From: JACDCY01 sp964350145
GTDB lineage: Bacteria; Gemmatimonadota; Gemmatimonadetes; Gemmatimonadales; Gemmatimonadaceae
Length of the DNA stretch: 64,000 nucleotides
Reading direction: 5' to 3'
Assembly: GCA_964350145.1 (NCBI GenBank)
Contig: CAYGJL010000004.1
Location: 33,420-97,419 of the forward strand
Shown here: positions 51,212-62,003 of the stretch, in pieces
Position numbering within the stretch: the first letter of the stretch is position 1
How the letters are laid out: the number at the start of each line of letters is the position of its first letter
Translations under genes and position numbers: made by a program
The notes under the pieces: generated by a model
What the model saw: only the letters and a program-made list of their open reading frames with translations
What the model was told of the DNA's origin: nothing
The model's database searches: none

Positions 51212-52868
51212 ACAGCTCTCGCCGCACGAGCTGGAGCCGACCGGGCACGCGGACACGTTCTGCGCGAGCCATCTTCCGCCGCGAGACATGTGGCCGGTGC
51301 GCGACTGGAGCGGGATACCGGAGCTCGACTACCCGCTACGCCTGAACTGCGCGGCCGAGCTGCTGGACCGCGCGGTCGAGCGCGGCGACGGCGACCGCGT
51401 CGCGCTCAGATCGTTGACGGAGCAGTGGACGTATCACGAGCTGCTCGAGCGGGCGAACCGGATCGCGCACGTGCTGGCGGACGACTTCGGCATGGTGCCC
51501 GGAAACCGCGTGCTGCTCCGCGGCCCGAACACTCCGATGCTTGCGGCGTGCTGGTTCGCCGTGCTCAAGGCGGGCGGCGTAGTGGTATGCACGATGCCGC
51601 TCCTGCGTGAGCGGGAGCTGCGCTTCATCGCCGACAAGACCGACCTGAAGCTGGCGCTGTGTGATGCGCGGTTCACGGAGGAGTGTGAGGCGGCGCTCGC
51701 GACCCGCGGAACCGGCGGCCGGCGGCAGGGCGCGCGCACGGTCGCCTTCGGCGCGGATACGGCCGGCACGCTCGAAACGCTCATGGCACGCAAGCTGGCG
51801 ACGTTCGATTGCTGCGACACGGCGGCCGAAGACACCGCGATCATCGCCTTCACGTCCGGCACGACCGGACAGGGGAAGGGCACGATGCACTCGCACCGCG
51901 ACATGCTCGCCATCACCGACTGCTTTCCGACGTACGTGTTGAAGGCATCGCCCGACGATCTTTTCTGCGGCTCGCCACCGCTCGCGTTCACCTACGCGCT
52001 CGGCGGGCTGCTGCTCTTTCCGATTCGCATCGGCGCGTCCGCGCTGCTCGTGGAGCAGGGCGCGCCGCCGCATCTGCTCAAGGCGATCACGGAGAATCGT
52101 CCTACGGTCTGCTTCACCGCGCCCACCGGCTACCGCGCGATGTGCGGGCTGCTGGCCGAGCACGACGTGTCCAGCCTGCGGCTGTGCGTCTCCGCGGGGG
52201 AAACTCTGCCGGTGAGCGTGTTCGAGATGTGGCGCGATGCTACCGGGCTCGAGATCATAGACGGCATCGGCGCGACGGAAATGCTGCACATCTTCATCAG
52301 CGCGTCCGGCACCGACATCCGTCCGGGCGCGACCGGCAAGGTCGTCCCCGGCTACTCGGCGAAGATCGTCGCCGAAGACGGAACCGACGCGCCTGTCGGT
52401 ACTGTCGGGCGGCTGGTAGTGCGCGGGCCGACGGGGTGCCGGTACCTGGACAATCCCGAGCGGCAGGCGGAGTACGTGCGCGACGGCTGGAATTTCACCG
52501 GCGACTCGTACCGGATGGACGAGGACGGTTATTTCTGGTACCAGGCGCGGACCGACGACATGATCATCTCGTCCGGCTACAATCTCTCGGGCCCCGAAGT
52601 CGAGAACGTCCTGCTGGAGCACGTGGCGGTGCAGGAGTGCGCGGTCGTCGGCGTGCCGGACGAGGCGCGCGGTCAGTTGGTGAAGGCGGTGATCGTGCTC
52701 CGGTCCGGCTTCGGCGGCAGTCCCGAGCTGGTGAAGGAGCTGCAGGATTTCGTGAAGGCGCGGATCGCGCCGTACAAGTATCCGCGCGCCGTCGAGTTCG
52801 TGGACGCGCTGCCGCGGACCGCGACTGGTAAGCTCCAGCGCTTTCGCCTCAGGGAGACGCCACAATGA
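51204..52868 (+). CDS. Aryl-CoA ligase, 2-aminobenzoate-CoA ligase-like
   Basis: AMP-forming ligase of 554 residues that would activate the aromatic acid. P-loop FTSGTTGQGKGTMHSH, the A5 block DGIGATEMLH, GDSYRMDEDGYFWYQARTDDMI and the C-terminal lysine in PRTATGKLQR. It is closest in pattern to benzoate/2-aminobenzoate-CoA ligases. ATG 51204 gives the normal length. ATGA overlap with ridA. Confidence 0.86.
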   Translation: MAEQLSPHELEPTGHADTFCASHLPPRDMWPVRDWSGIPELDYPLRLNCAAELLDRAVERGDGDRVALRSLTEQWTYHELLERANRIAHVLADDFGMVPGNRVLLRGPNTPMLAACWFAVLKAGGVVVCTMPLLRERELRFIADKTDLKLALCDARFTEECEAALATRGTGGRRQGARTVAFGADTAGTLETLMARKLATFDCCDTAAEDTAIIAFTSGTTGQGKGTMHSHRDMLAITDCFPTYVLKASPDDLFCGSPPLAFTYALGGLLLFPIRIGASALLVEQGAPPHLLKAITENRPTVCFTAPTGYRAMCGLLAEHDVSSLRLCVSAGETLPVSVFEMWRDATGLEIIDGIGATEMLHIFISASGTDIRPGATGKVVPGYSAKIVAEDGTDAPVGTVGRLVVRGPTGCRYLDNPERQAEYVRDGWNFTGDSYRMDEDGYFWYQARTDDMIISSGYNLSGPEVENVLLEHVAVQECAVVGVPDEARGQLVKAVIVLRSGFGGSPELVKELQDFVKARIAPYKYPRAVEFVDALPRTATGKLQRFRLRETPQ

Positions 52869-53271
52869 GCGACGATAATCCACGCGTGCTGCGGCCCGCC
52901 GGTTGGCCGCGCCCGTCAGGGTACAGCGACGGCGTGAGTGTATCCGGCAGGCTGGTCGTACTCGCTGGGCAGATCGGGTGGAATCCCGCGACCGCGAAGT
53001 TCGAGAGCGATCAGCTCACGGCGCAGGTCAGACAGGCGCTCGCGAACATCGTCACGTTGCTCGCGGATGCCGGCGCGGAGCCGCGACACCTCGTACGCAT
53101 GACGTGGTTCGTGACGGATCGTGCAGCGTATTTGGGCGCGCGGCCGGAGATCGGCGCCGCGTACCGGGAAGTCATCGGCGCGCATTACCCACCCATGACA
53201 CTCGCTATCGTAAGCGGCCTCGTCGAGGCGCGTGCCAAAGTGGAGATCGAAGCGACCGCGGTCGTGCCTGA

Positions 53272-53275
<4 letters not shown>
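52865..53275 (+). CDS. RidA/YjgF-family imine deaminase
   Basis: A 136-residue trimeric-type RidA protein (YSDGVSVSGRLVVLAGQIGWN; the substrate-binding arginine expected in HLVRMTWFVTD; MTLAIVSGLVEARAKVEIEA). RidA hydrolyses reactive enamines/imines, releasing ammonia. In this operon that would remove the amino group after ring opening, which supports an aminated aromatic substrate. Confidence 0.88.
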
Positions 53276-54476
<1,201 letters not shown>

Positions 54477-54480
<4 letters not shown>

Positions 54481-55343
54481 GCGGGAAGACAATTGCGATC
54501 GTCGGCGCGGGCACGATGGGCCAGGGCATCGCGTACGCCGCGGCTGCCGCGGGCTACACCGTCGCGATCACGGACGAGTCCGCCGATTCTCTCTCCCGCG
54601 CGATGGACGCGATCGGGGCGGCCGTTCGCGGCGGGCTGGAGCGCGGGAAGTTGTCGCGGGAAGAGCACGACGACGTGCTCGAGCGGATCGCCGCCCATGC
54701 AAGCGTGGAGGACGCGGTGGCCGAAGCTGCGATCGTCATCGAAGCTGTCCCCGAGATTCTGGTTATGAAGCGCGCGGTGTTCGCGAAGATCGAAGCGGGT
54801 GCGGGCGAGGCCAACGTGCTGGCGAGTAACACCTCGTCGCTGTCCATCTCAGAGATCGCGCGGGACGCGAGCAGGCCGGAGCGCGTAGTCGGGCTGCACT
54901 TCTTCAATCCCGTGCACGCCATGAAGCTGGTCGAGGTGGTGCGTGGCAAGGAGACCTCCGCGGCCACGATCGCGCGCGCGAAGAGCTTCGCCGCGGCGCT
55001 CGGCAAAACGCCCATCGTCGTCGAGGACACGCCGGGGTTTGCGACGAGCCGGCTAGGCGTGGTGCTCGGGCTCGAGGCGATGCGGATGCTAGAGCAGGGA
55101 GTCGCCGCCGCCGAAGACATTGATACCGCGATGCAGCTCGGCTACAACCATCCCGTGGGGCCGCTTCGGTTGAGCGACATCGTCGGCCTGGACGTGCGTC
55201 TCGCCATCGCGGACCACCTGCACGCTACGCTCGGGGGCGACACGTACCGCGCGCCCGACGTGCTGCGGCGGTTGGTGTCCGAGGGGAAGCTCGGCCGGAA
55301 ATCAGGGGAAGGGTTCTACTGCTGGGCGGAGGAGGAGAGCTGA
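54477..55343 (+). CDS. 3-hydroxyacyl-CoA dehydrogenase
   Basis: A 288-residue NAD-dependent enzyme. Rossmann motif IVGAGTMGQGIAYAAA, NTSSLSISEIA, GLHFFNPVHAMKLVEV (catalytic histidine-glutamate region) and a C-terminal helical domain with NHPVGPLRLSDIVGLD. It oxidises the 3-hydroxyacyl-CoA before thiolysis. ATG 54477 overlaps the thiolase stop. Confidence 0.93.
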
Positions 55344-56218
55344 TGTCCGTCGCCGGGATTCGCGTCACCGACTGCCACGTCCACGTGCATCCGTGGCGCG
55401 ACATGCCCGACGACATCGTCGAGGTTCTGAAGCGCGGCCAGCAGGACATCGAGCTGCTCATGGAGGCCATGTACGATCCCGGGCTGCTGCTCCGCATGAT
55501 GGACGAGGACGGCATCGACCGCGTGGGGCTGGTGAACTATCCCTCGCCGGACGTAATGCGCACCGACTGGCGGATCAACGAGCACGCCGCGCGGTATTCC
55601 GCGGCCGATCCGACGCGGCTGATGCCATTCGGCGGAGTGCATCCGCGCTACACCAGCGATCCCGCCGGCGACGTAGACGCGCTCATCGATCTGGGCATGC
55701 GGATGCTCAAGCTGCATCCGAATCACCAGCAAATGACGGCCAACGCGTACACCGACGGCCTCGAGGCGCTGGGCAAGATCTACAGGCGGTGTGAAGAGCG
55801 GGGCCTGCCCGTGCTGATCCATACCGGCACCAGCATCTTTCCGCGCGCCCGCAACAAGTTCGGCAACCCGCTGGAGCTGGACGACGTCGCGCTCGATTTT
55901 CCCGATCTGCAGATCGTGCTGGCGCATGGCGGGCGGCCGTTCTACATGGGTGAGGCCTTCTTTGTGCTGCGCAGACACAGGAACGTGTGGTTCGACCTTT
56001 CCGGCATTCCGCCGAAAGCGCTGCTCGAGTATTTCCCCAAGCTCGCCGAGCTGGAGCACAAGCTGCTGTGGGGCACCGATTGGCCGAGCCCCGGGGTGAC
56101 GCGGATGCGGCGGAACGTGGATCAGTTCCTGGCGCTGCCGCTGTCGGATTCGCTCAAGCGGGCCGCGCTCGAGCTGAACCCGGAGCGCCTGCTGCCGGGC
56201 GTTGGCCGGAGCGTCTAG
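55343..56218 (+). CDS. Amidohydrolase, ACMSD-like family
   Basis: A 291-residue TIM-barrel metal-dependent enzyme. Metal ligands are visible in TDCHVHVH, VLIHTGTS, VLAHGG and WGTDWPSPG. The family includes 2-amino-3-carboxymuconate-6-semialdehyde decarboxylase and related decarboxylases/hydrolases. As the last gene of the operon it may decarboxylate or hydrolyse a ring-cleavage intermediate. The stop overlaps the stop of the convergent minus-strand gene. Confidence 0.82.
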   Translation: MSVAGIRVTDCHVHVHPWRDMPDDIVEVLKRGQQDIELLMEAMYDPGLLLRMMDEDGIDRVGLVNYPSPDVMRTDWRINEHAARYSAADPTRLMPFGGVHPRYTSDPAGDVDALIDLGMRMLKLHPNHQQMTANAYTDGLEALGKIYRRCEERGLPVLIHTGTSIFPRARNKFGNPLELDDVALDFPDLQIVLAHGGRPFYMGEAFFVLRRHRNVWFDLSGIPPKALLEYFPKLAELEHKLLWGTDWPSPGVTRMRRNVDQFLALPLSDSLKRAALELNPERLLPGVGRSV

Positions 56219-56643
56219 CCGGCGGTCGGAAGAGTACGGCGGACCGGCGGCGCGCCTTCCAGTGTCCGCCAGATGTTGTAGATGAAGCAGTAGGCTGCAA
56301 TCGCCCCCAGCACGCCGCCGACCGCCAGGAGGTAGATGGATGCGCGCTCGCCATGCGCCCGCACGGCGAACCCGACGGCGAGCAGAGCCAGGCCGGCGTT
56401 CGCCAGCCAGAGCTGCGCGACCGCGATCTGCACGTTGTGGATCGCGTTGCCCGTGAAGCGCGGCATCACGTGGTACGCCACGCCGTAGATCATCATGCTC
56501 ACGAACCCCAGCAGGTTCATGTGCAGGTGAGCCGTGCGGTACACCGCCATTTCCGGATGCACGGCCATGATGACTCCGAGCGTCACGCCGAGGCCGAGCC
56601 ATACGAGCGCCGCCTTGACGAAGGCCTTCACGAACCAGTCCAT
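56215..56643 (-). CDS. Small heme-copper-oxidase subunit I-like membrane protein
   Basis: A 142-residue protein with four membrane helices. RTAHLHMNLLGFVSMMIYGVAYHVMPRF resembles the helix of cytochrome oxidase/NO reductase subunit I that carries haem-ligating histidines, but the rest of that subunit is absent. Such short relatives commonly sit next to DUF542 genes. The pair suggests a role in nitric-oxide or redox stress. Confidence 0.7.
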   Translation of the reverse strand: MDWFVKAFVKAALVWLGLGVTLGVIMAVHPEMAVYRTAHLHMNLLGFVSMMIYGVAYHVMPRFTGNAIHNVQIAVAQLWLANAGLALLAVGFAVRAHGERASIYLLAVGGVLGAIAAYCFIYNIWRTLEGAPPVRRTLPTAG

Positions 56644-56858
56644 CAGGCTGTGCTGCCGAGGCTCACTTGCTCCAGTGCGCGGACCAGCGTCGCGGCGTCG
56701 AGTCCGGCGACTTTTGCGGCCTCAGTGAGCGTGCGGGAGCCGCCGCAGCAGGTGTCAATGCCGTACGACCGCAGGATCGCCGCGGTCTCAGGGTGGAAAT
56801 GGACCAGCTCGTGTACGGTCCAGGCAGGATCGATTTTCACACTGTTGTCGATTTGCAT
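56643..56858 (-). CDS. DUF542 (ScdA/RIC N-terminal) domain protein
   Basis: A 71-residue protein. WTVHELVHFHPETAAILRSYGIDTCCGG is the N-terminal domain of the di-iron RIC/ScdA/YtfE iron-sulfur repair proteins, with the TCCGG cysteine pair. The hemerythrin-like domain is missing. ATG 56858 chosen. Its stop overlaps the ATG of the membrane-protein gene downstream (TGATG). Confidence 0.82.
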   Translation of the reverse strand: MQIDNSVKIDPAWTVHELVHFHPETAAILRSYGIDTCCGGSRTLTEAAKVAGLDAATLVRALEQVSLGSTA

Positions 56859-56907
56859 CGTGATTCCGAAAAAGAATGGAGACAGGCGGGGAGGTGTTCG
56901 CCCGGGT

Positions 56908-58365
56908 TCACCCGACCGGCGCCAGGTGCCGAGGGGCGGAGATCCAGCTGAGCAGATAGTCAATGACGTCACCGGCCGAGTAGCTGCTCCGACCCTTGAG
57001 AAAGCCGGCGATCGTCGTGAGGTCGTCACCGCTGGTGACGAGCGGCGGTTCCTCCTCGCCCGAGACGCGCAGTTGCGGCTGCCCGACGTTGGCGGTGAGC
57101 GCGTTGCACAGGCACTGGCGGCCGACGGTGTCCTCGATCGCTCCGCCCTTGCGGACGTAGTCCTGCACGGGCTCTGCCGCGCAGCGAAATCCGATCCGCC
57201 CGTCGTCGCGCTTGTACGCCACCCGGAGATAGCCGAGGTCGCACAGCCGCTGGCGCTCGGCTTTCCCGGTTTCGCCGTTCCAACGGGCGACTTTGAACGG
57301 GTAGCCGGTGGGCGAGGCGCGCGGATCGGTCATGACCTCCACCTCGCCGCGGGCGGCATGTTCGAGAATCTCCTGCTTGAGCCCGGGTTCGAGCCCCGAC
57401 TCCTCGCAGAAGGCGAACAGCGTACCCACCTGCACGCCCGCCGCGCCGACTTTCAGTGCGTCCACGAGGTGCGCGGGTGAGCCCGCGCCGCCGGCGAGCC
57501 AGAAGGGAAGGCCGAGCTCGCGCATCTTGGCCATGTCCACCTTGTCGCGCTCGCCGTACAGCGGCTCGCCCCGCTCGTTGAACCGCGGCTCGCCGCGCGG
57601 TGGCGCGTTGTGTCCGCCCGCCGTCGGGCCTTCGACCACGAATCCCTCCACGCTACCATTGGCCTTGCGAGCCAGCGTCGTGGCGAGCGAGTTTGCGGAA
57701 ATGATCGGCAGGAACGCCGGACGGTTCACCGGCACCGCGCGGTCTACGCCGAGCTCGCCTGGATCGAGCGTCATGGACAGCGCTTCGCCGGCGGGCAGAC
57801 CTTCCACCTCCAGCTTCATCGTGGCCGGCCGGTGTTCGGCGAGCGCGTCGAGCATGCCCGGTATCTCGCGCGGGATCCCCGCGCCCATGAGCACGTAATC
57901 CACTTTCGCGAGCATCGCGCCGTACAGCGATGCGAGGTTCGGCAGCTGCACCTTCGTGAGGAGGTTGATTCCGACCTGGCCGGCGTGTCCCTCCTTGGCC
58001 AGGTACACCTCCACGAAGTTCGCCAGCATCGTGAGCTGCTGCCGCGCGATGCTCACCGGCAGCTTGTACATCTGCAGCAGCTTGTACCGCTCGCCGCGCG
58101 CTCTTCCCGCGGAGCGGAAATACTTGTGCAGCGCCGCGTCGGCCACGCCCGGAATCGGGAAATGCTTCATCGCGCGGCGCAGGTGCCCGCCGGCGTCCCC
58201 ATCCTGCAGCCGCCGGACGAAGACGGTGTCGAGGACGGTCCCAGAGACCACGCCGAGCTGGCCGCGGGTAGACACGGCGCGAGCGAGCTGCCAGTTGGAA
58301 ATGGCTACGCCCATCCCGCCCTGGATGATTTGTGGCAGTCCGGCCGCTTCAGTCATTTGGCTCAC
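56908..58365 (-). CDS. Nitronate monooxygenase family protein
   Basis: A 485-residue FMN-dependent TIM-barrel enzyme. IIQGGMGVAISNWQLA at the N-terminus, VEGPTAGGHNAPP, FWLAGGAGSPAHLVDAL and AAGVQVGTLFAF are the 2-nitropropane dioxygenase/NMO blocks. It is longer than classical NMOs, with a C-terminal extension containing cysteines (GRQCLCNAL). GTG 58365 overlaps the CBS gene stop; ATG 58356 is an alternative. Confidence 0.85.
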   Translation of the reverse strand: MSQMTEAAGLPQIIQGGMGVAISNWQLARAVSTRGQLGVVSGTVLDTVFVRRLQDGDAGGHLRRAMKHFPIPGVADAALHKYFRSAGRARGERYKLLQMYKLPVSIARQQLTMLANFVEVYLAKEGHAGQVGINLLTKVQLPNLASLYGAMLAKVDYVLMGAGIPREIPGMLDALAEHRPATMKLEVEGLPAGEALSMTLDPGELGVDRAVPVNRPAFLPIISANSLATTLARKANGSVEGFVVEGPTAGGHNAPPRGEPRFNERGEPLYGERDKVDMAKMRELGLPFWLAGGAGSPAHLVDALKVGAAGVQVGTLFAFCEESGLEPGLKQEILEHAARGEVEVMTDPRASPTGYPFKVARWNGETGKAERQRLCDLGYLRVAYKRDDGRIGFRCAAEPVQDYVRKGGAIEDTVGRQCLCNALTANVGQPQLRVSGEEEPPLVTSGDDLTTIAGFLKGRSSYSAGDVIDYLLSWISAPRHLAPVG

Positions 58366-59030
58366 TCGGTGTCGTCGTAAGGCACTACGGGCTCGTGCGT
58401 CCAGCCTGAGTCGAAGTCCGCGCGCGTGTCCGCGACGGGCGCGATGTCCGGCAGACGCCCCTCCGCCACGGCCCGGTTGAGGTCGGTCGTGGAGATGATG
58501 CCGGCGAGCTTGCCGCGGTCCATGACCAGCAGCCGGTGCACACCGGCCTGCTGCATCAGCCGCGCGGCCGCCGTCGCGGTCTCGTCCGGTCCAATCGTCT
58601 TGACGGTCGTGGTCATCGCGTCTGCCACCGTGTATTCGTCGAGTGCGTCCATTCCCGGCTCGGACATCGCGTCGAAGCGCGTGTCCACTTCCGTGTTGGC
58701 GTCGCCCAGCAGATCGGTGAAGAACGCGCCGTCGCTGAGCGCGTCACCGGCGAGCTCGATGTCGGCCGAGTCGTCCGCCTGAGAGAGGTCGTAGAATTCG
58801 GCCTCGCCCTCCTGCGCGCGTCCGCCTTCCGGCGGCGCGGCGGCGAACGCCAGCAGATCGCTCGCCGAGATCACTCCCACGAGCTTGCCGCCGCCGGAGA
58901 CGGGCGCCCCGCTAATGTGCTCGCGCGTGAAGAGTTCCATGGTGTCGCGCAGCGCGGCTCCTGGCGTCACGGTGATGGGATCGCTGGTCATGATGTCGCG
59001 TACTTTCAGCATGGATCGGGACCGGGCCAT
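58362..59030 (-). CDS. Tandem CBS-domain protein
   Basis: A 222-residue protein with two CBS domains (VRDIMTSDPITVTPGAALRD ... KLVGVISASDLLAFA; VADAMTTTVKTIGPDETATAA ... KLAGIISTTDLNRAV) separated by an acidic linker of about 65 residues. CBS pairs bind adenine nucleotides and sense energy state. ATG 59030 is preceded by AAGGAA at 9 bp. GTGA overlap with the nitronate monooxygenase. Confidence 0.88.
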   Translation of the reverse strand: MARSRSMLKVRDIMTSDPITVTPGAALRDTMELFTREHISGAPVSGGGKLVGVISASDLLAFAAAPPEGGRAQEGEAEFYDLSQADDSADIELAGDALSDGAFFTDLLGDANTEVDTRFDAMSEPGMDALDEYTVADAMTTTVKTIGPDETATAAARLMQQAGVHRLLVMDRGKLAGIISTTDLNRAVAEGRLPDIAPVADTRADFDSGWTHEPVVPYDDTE

Positions 59031-59042
59031 GGAAGATGGTTC

Positions 59043-59100
59043 CTTCGGGAGAGCACGGCTGTCGGGGAAGTCTGCACGGCATGTAAGGGCGCTCCCGAAG
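59043..59100 (-). promoter_or_regulatory. Inverted repeat in front of the CBS gene
   Basis: Nine-base arms CTTCGGGAG and CTCCCGAAG, 40 bp apart. In the minus-strand RNA the second arm runs directly into the ribosome-binding site (CCCGAAGGAA), so folding would partly hide it. It could act as a translational control or a weak attenuator between the P-type ATPase and the CBS gene. Confidence 0.4.
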
Positions 59101-59104
59101 CGGC

Positions 59105-61843
59105 TCAATGCAACGGTTGCCGGCGGACGCGGTTCCAGCCCTTGTCGAGCTCGCCCCCGACGAGCACGACGGTACCGACGACCAGAATGACGAGCCACTG
59201 TTCGCCAGTTGGAGGGACGGTATCGAAGATCTTCTGGAGGGGAGAGAGATACAGCGCGGCGGCGTGGGCGAACGCGGCGGCGACCAGGCTGAGGAACAGC
59301 GGTTTGTTGGACAGCGGCGGAACAGTGAAGACCGAGCGCTCGAGCGAGCGGCAGTTGAACACGTGGAAAAACTGGAACACCACCATCTGCGTCATCGCCA
59401 CCGAGCGGGCGGCGGCGAGGTCGTTCGTGGTAGTGAGGACCCACCAGAATACCGCGAGCGTTCCCGCGGCCAGCACGGCCCCGATCAGACCCAGCCGTCC
59501 GAGCAGACGACGGTCGAGGACGCCTTCCGTCGGCGACCGGGGCGGCCTGCGCAGCAATCCGGGCTCGCCGGGCTCGAACGCGAGCGCGATGTCCTGCAGG
59601 CCGTTGGTGACGAGATTTATCCAGAGAATCTGCGCCGCCGCGAACGGCAGCGGCCAGCCGGCGACGAGCGCGAACAGCAGCGTGATGATCTCACCGGCCG
59701 CCGTGGACAGCAGGAAGAATGTGACCTTGCGTATGTTCGCGAAGACTACCCGCCCTTCCTCCATCGCTGCCGTTATGGAGGCGAAGTTGTCGTCGGCGAG
59801 GATCATGGACGACGCCTCGCGCGCGACGTCGGTGCCGCTCGACCCCATCGCGATGCCGAGATGCGCCGCCCGCAGCGCCGGCGCGTCGTTGGCGCCGTCG
59901 CCGGTGACGGCGACGATCTCGCCGGACCGCTTCAGGCTCTCCACTATGCGCAGCTTCTGCTCGGGCGTGACCCGGGCGAAGACGTTGCGCGTGCGCAGCG
60001 CAGCGTCGAGCTGGCTCGCGGACATGTCCGCCAGCTCGCGGCCGCTGACCACTCCCTCGTCGTCCACCAGTCCCAGCCGCCTACCGATCGATTCCGCGGT
60101 GTTGACGTGATCGCCGGTGATCATCAGCACGCGGATCCCCGCGGCGCGCGCGGCGTCCACCGCGGCGATGGACTCCTCGCGCAGCGGATCCTCGAGCGCG
60201 ATGAGCCCGATGAACGTGAGGTCGCGAATGGATTGATCCCGCACCATGTCGCCGGCAAAATCGCGCGATGCGACCGCCAGCACCCTGAGTCCGCGTGCTG
60301 CCAGCGCGACGGCCTTTTGTGCGACGGCGTCCGCGTCGAGATCCACCCGCGCGGTGACCCCCGCCGAGCCTATGAGCATGTGCGCGGACCGGGCCACCAC
60401 GGCCTCCGGCGCTCCCTTCACCATGAGCGTGGACATTCCCGAGTGGCGGTTGACCGTCGCCATGAGCTGCCGCTCCGGCTCGAACGGGAGGATATCCGTT
60501 TGCGGATGCTGCGTCCGCGTCGCGATCGGGTTCAGGCCGCCCTTCGCAGCCGCGACGTGCAGCGCCAGGTCGGTCGGGTCGCCGACGCGCTCCACAATCC
60601 CGTCCAGCACCGGCGGCTCGGCCTCGTTGGCGAGCGTCGCGACCAGCAGCGCCTGCTGCAGTAGCGCGTCGCGCTCGTTCGCGGTCCCGCCGGCGAACAG
60701 AATCCGTCCGTGCGGCGAATAGCCGATCCCCTCCACCTCGTACTCGCCGCTCGCCGTCCATATAGCCCGCACGGTCATCTCGTTCTTCGTCAGCGTGCCG
60801 GTCTTGTCGGCGCCGATGACGGTGGTGCTGCCGAGTGTCTCTACGGCCGGGAGGGACCGGATGATCGCGCGCCTGTTCGCCATCCTCCGGACTCCGATTG
60901 CGAGCGTGACGGTAAGCACGACGGGGAGCCCCTCGGGAACGGAGCCGATCACCATGGCCACGGCCACCACGAATATCTCCGACACGGACAATCCGCGCAT
61001 GATGCCGAGCGCCGCCACCACGATCGCGAGGACGAGCGTGAGCACGCCCACCTGCTTCCCGAACCGCTCGATTTTCCGCTGCAGTGGAGTAACGGTCTTG
61101 CCGGTGTCACGCATGGACTGCGCGATGCGGCCTAGTTCGGTGGCGACTCCCGTTCGCACGACGATGCCGCGGCCTCGCCCGCGCGTGACGGTCGTGCCGG
61201 CGAAGGCCATGTTGGCCTGATCGCCGACCACGGTCGCTTCGTCGGCGATCGGTATCGTCCCCTTGCCGACCGCGGCCGATTCGCCGGTCAAGGTGGATTC
61301 GTCGAGTTCGAGGTCGTGCACCCAGGCGAGCCGGAGGTCGGCGGGAATGCGCGCGCCCGACGCGAGCAGCACCACGTCTCCGGGCACCAGCTCCCGGCTG
61401 TCTATCGTGCGGCGCTCCGCGTCGCGCACTATCTCGGCCTTCGACGCGCTCATCCGCGCCAGCGCGCGCATGGCCGTGCGCGCGCGGACCTCCTGAGTGA
61501 ACCCGATCATCGCGTTGATGATCACCACGGCCGTGATCACCGCCGTGTCGGTCAGTTCGCCGACCGCGAGGGTGACCACCGCGGCCACCAGCAGGATGTA
61601 AATGAGCGGGTCCCGGAACTGCCGGAGCAGCGGTGACCACCACGGTATCTCGCGCTCGGCGCCGATGTCGTTTGGGCCGAATCTCGCGAGGCGGTTACGC
61701 GCCTCCGCCCAATTCAGGCCCTTGTCGGTGACGCGGAGCTCGCGCTCCACCGCGGCCACGGACAGGGAATGCCACGGCGCGCGAGGCGTCTCCGCAGCGG
61801 TGGTGGTCCCGGTCGGCCGGAGCGCCGTGGCCATCGGCGTCAC
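59105..61843 (-). CDS. P-type ATPase, type II cation transporter
   Basis: A 912-residue P-type ATPase. N-terminal cation-ATPase domain (RNRLARFGPNDIGAE), LTGESAAV in the actuator domain, GSVPEGLPVVLTVTLAIG in helix 4, phosphorylation site DKTGTLTKNEMT and hinge VTGDGANDAPAL. The helix-4 PEGLP sequence is typical of Ca2+-type (P2A) and related ATPases, but the ion is not certain. GTG 61843 overlaps the small gene upstream. Confidence 0.92.
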   Translation of the reverse strand: MTPMATALRPTGTTTAAETPRAPWHSLSVAAVERELRVTDKGLNWAEARNRLARFGPNDIGAEREIPWWSPLLRQFRDPLIYILLVAAVVTLAVGELTDTAVITAVVIINAMIGFTQEVRARTAMRALARMSASKAEIVRDAERRTIDSRELVPGDVVLLASGARIPADLRLAWVHDLELDESTLTGESAAVGKGTIPIADEATVVGDQANMAFAGTTVTRGRGRGIVVRTGVATELGRIAQSMRDTGKTVTPLQRKIERFGKQVGVLTLVLAIVVAALGIMRGLSVSEIFVVAVAMVIGSVPEGLPVVLTVTLAIGVRRMANRRAIIRSLPAVETLGSTTVIGADKTGTLTKNEMTVRAIWTASGEYEVEGIGYSPHGRILFAGGTANERDALLQQALLVATLANEAEPPVLDGIVERVGDPTDLALHVAAAKGGLNPIATRTQHPQTDILPFEPERQLMATVNRHSGMSTLMVKGAPEAVVARSAHMLIGSAGVTARVDLDADAVAQKAVALAARGLRVLAVASRDFAGDMVRDQSIRDLTFIGLIALEDPLREESIAAVDAARAAGIRVLMITGDHVNTAESIGRRLGLVDDEGVVSGRELADMSASQLDAALRTRNVFARVTPEQKLRIVESLKRSGEIVAVTGDGANDAPALRAAHLGIAMGSSGTDVAREASSMILADDNFASITAAMEEGRVVFANIRKVTFFLLSTAAGEIITLLFALVAGWPLPFAAAQILWINLVTNGLQDIALAFEPGEPGLLRRPPRSPTEGVLDRRLLGRLGLIGAVLAAGTLAVFWWVLTTTNDLAAARSVAMTQMVVFQFFHVFNCRSLERSVFTVPPLSNKPLFLSLVAAAFAHAAALYLSPLQKIFDTVPPTGEQWLVILVVGTVVLVGGELDKGWNRVRRQPLH

Positions 61844-62003
61844 TTCACCTGCGCTGCTCTGCCGCTCAGCTCGTTCACGTGAATGCGGAACAGGATGTCC
61901 CGGAAGGCGACCGGGTCGGAAGCGCGCAGCGTTTCGGGTGTCGCAGCACGGCCGTGGCGTCCTTCGCGGACAGCTCCCGGAAGCTGGGGACCGGGGACGG
62001 CAT
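61840..62003 (-). pseudogene. Small conserved gene with a frameshift
   Basis: ATG 62003 overlaps the stop of the upstream ATPase. The frame reads MPSPVPSFRELSAKDATAVL, then runs into an early stop. Another frame takes up a sensible sequence, TPETLRASDPVAFRDILFRIHVNELSG, and ends at 61840, overlapping the next ATPase start. The span is 164 bp, one base short of a multiple of three. A single-base deletion near 61935 explains this; sequencing error is as likely as decay. About 54 residues, function unknown. Confidence 0.5.
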
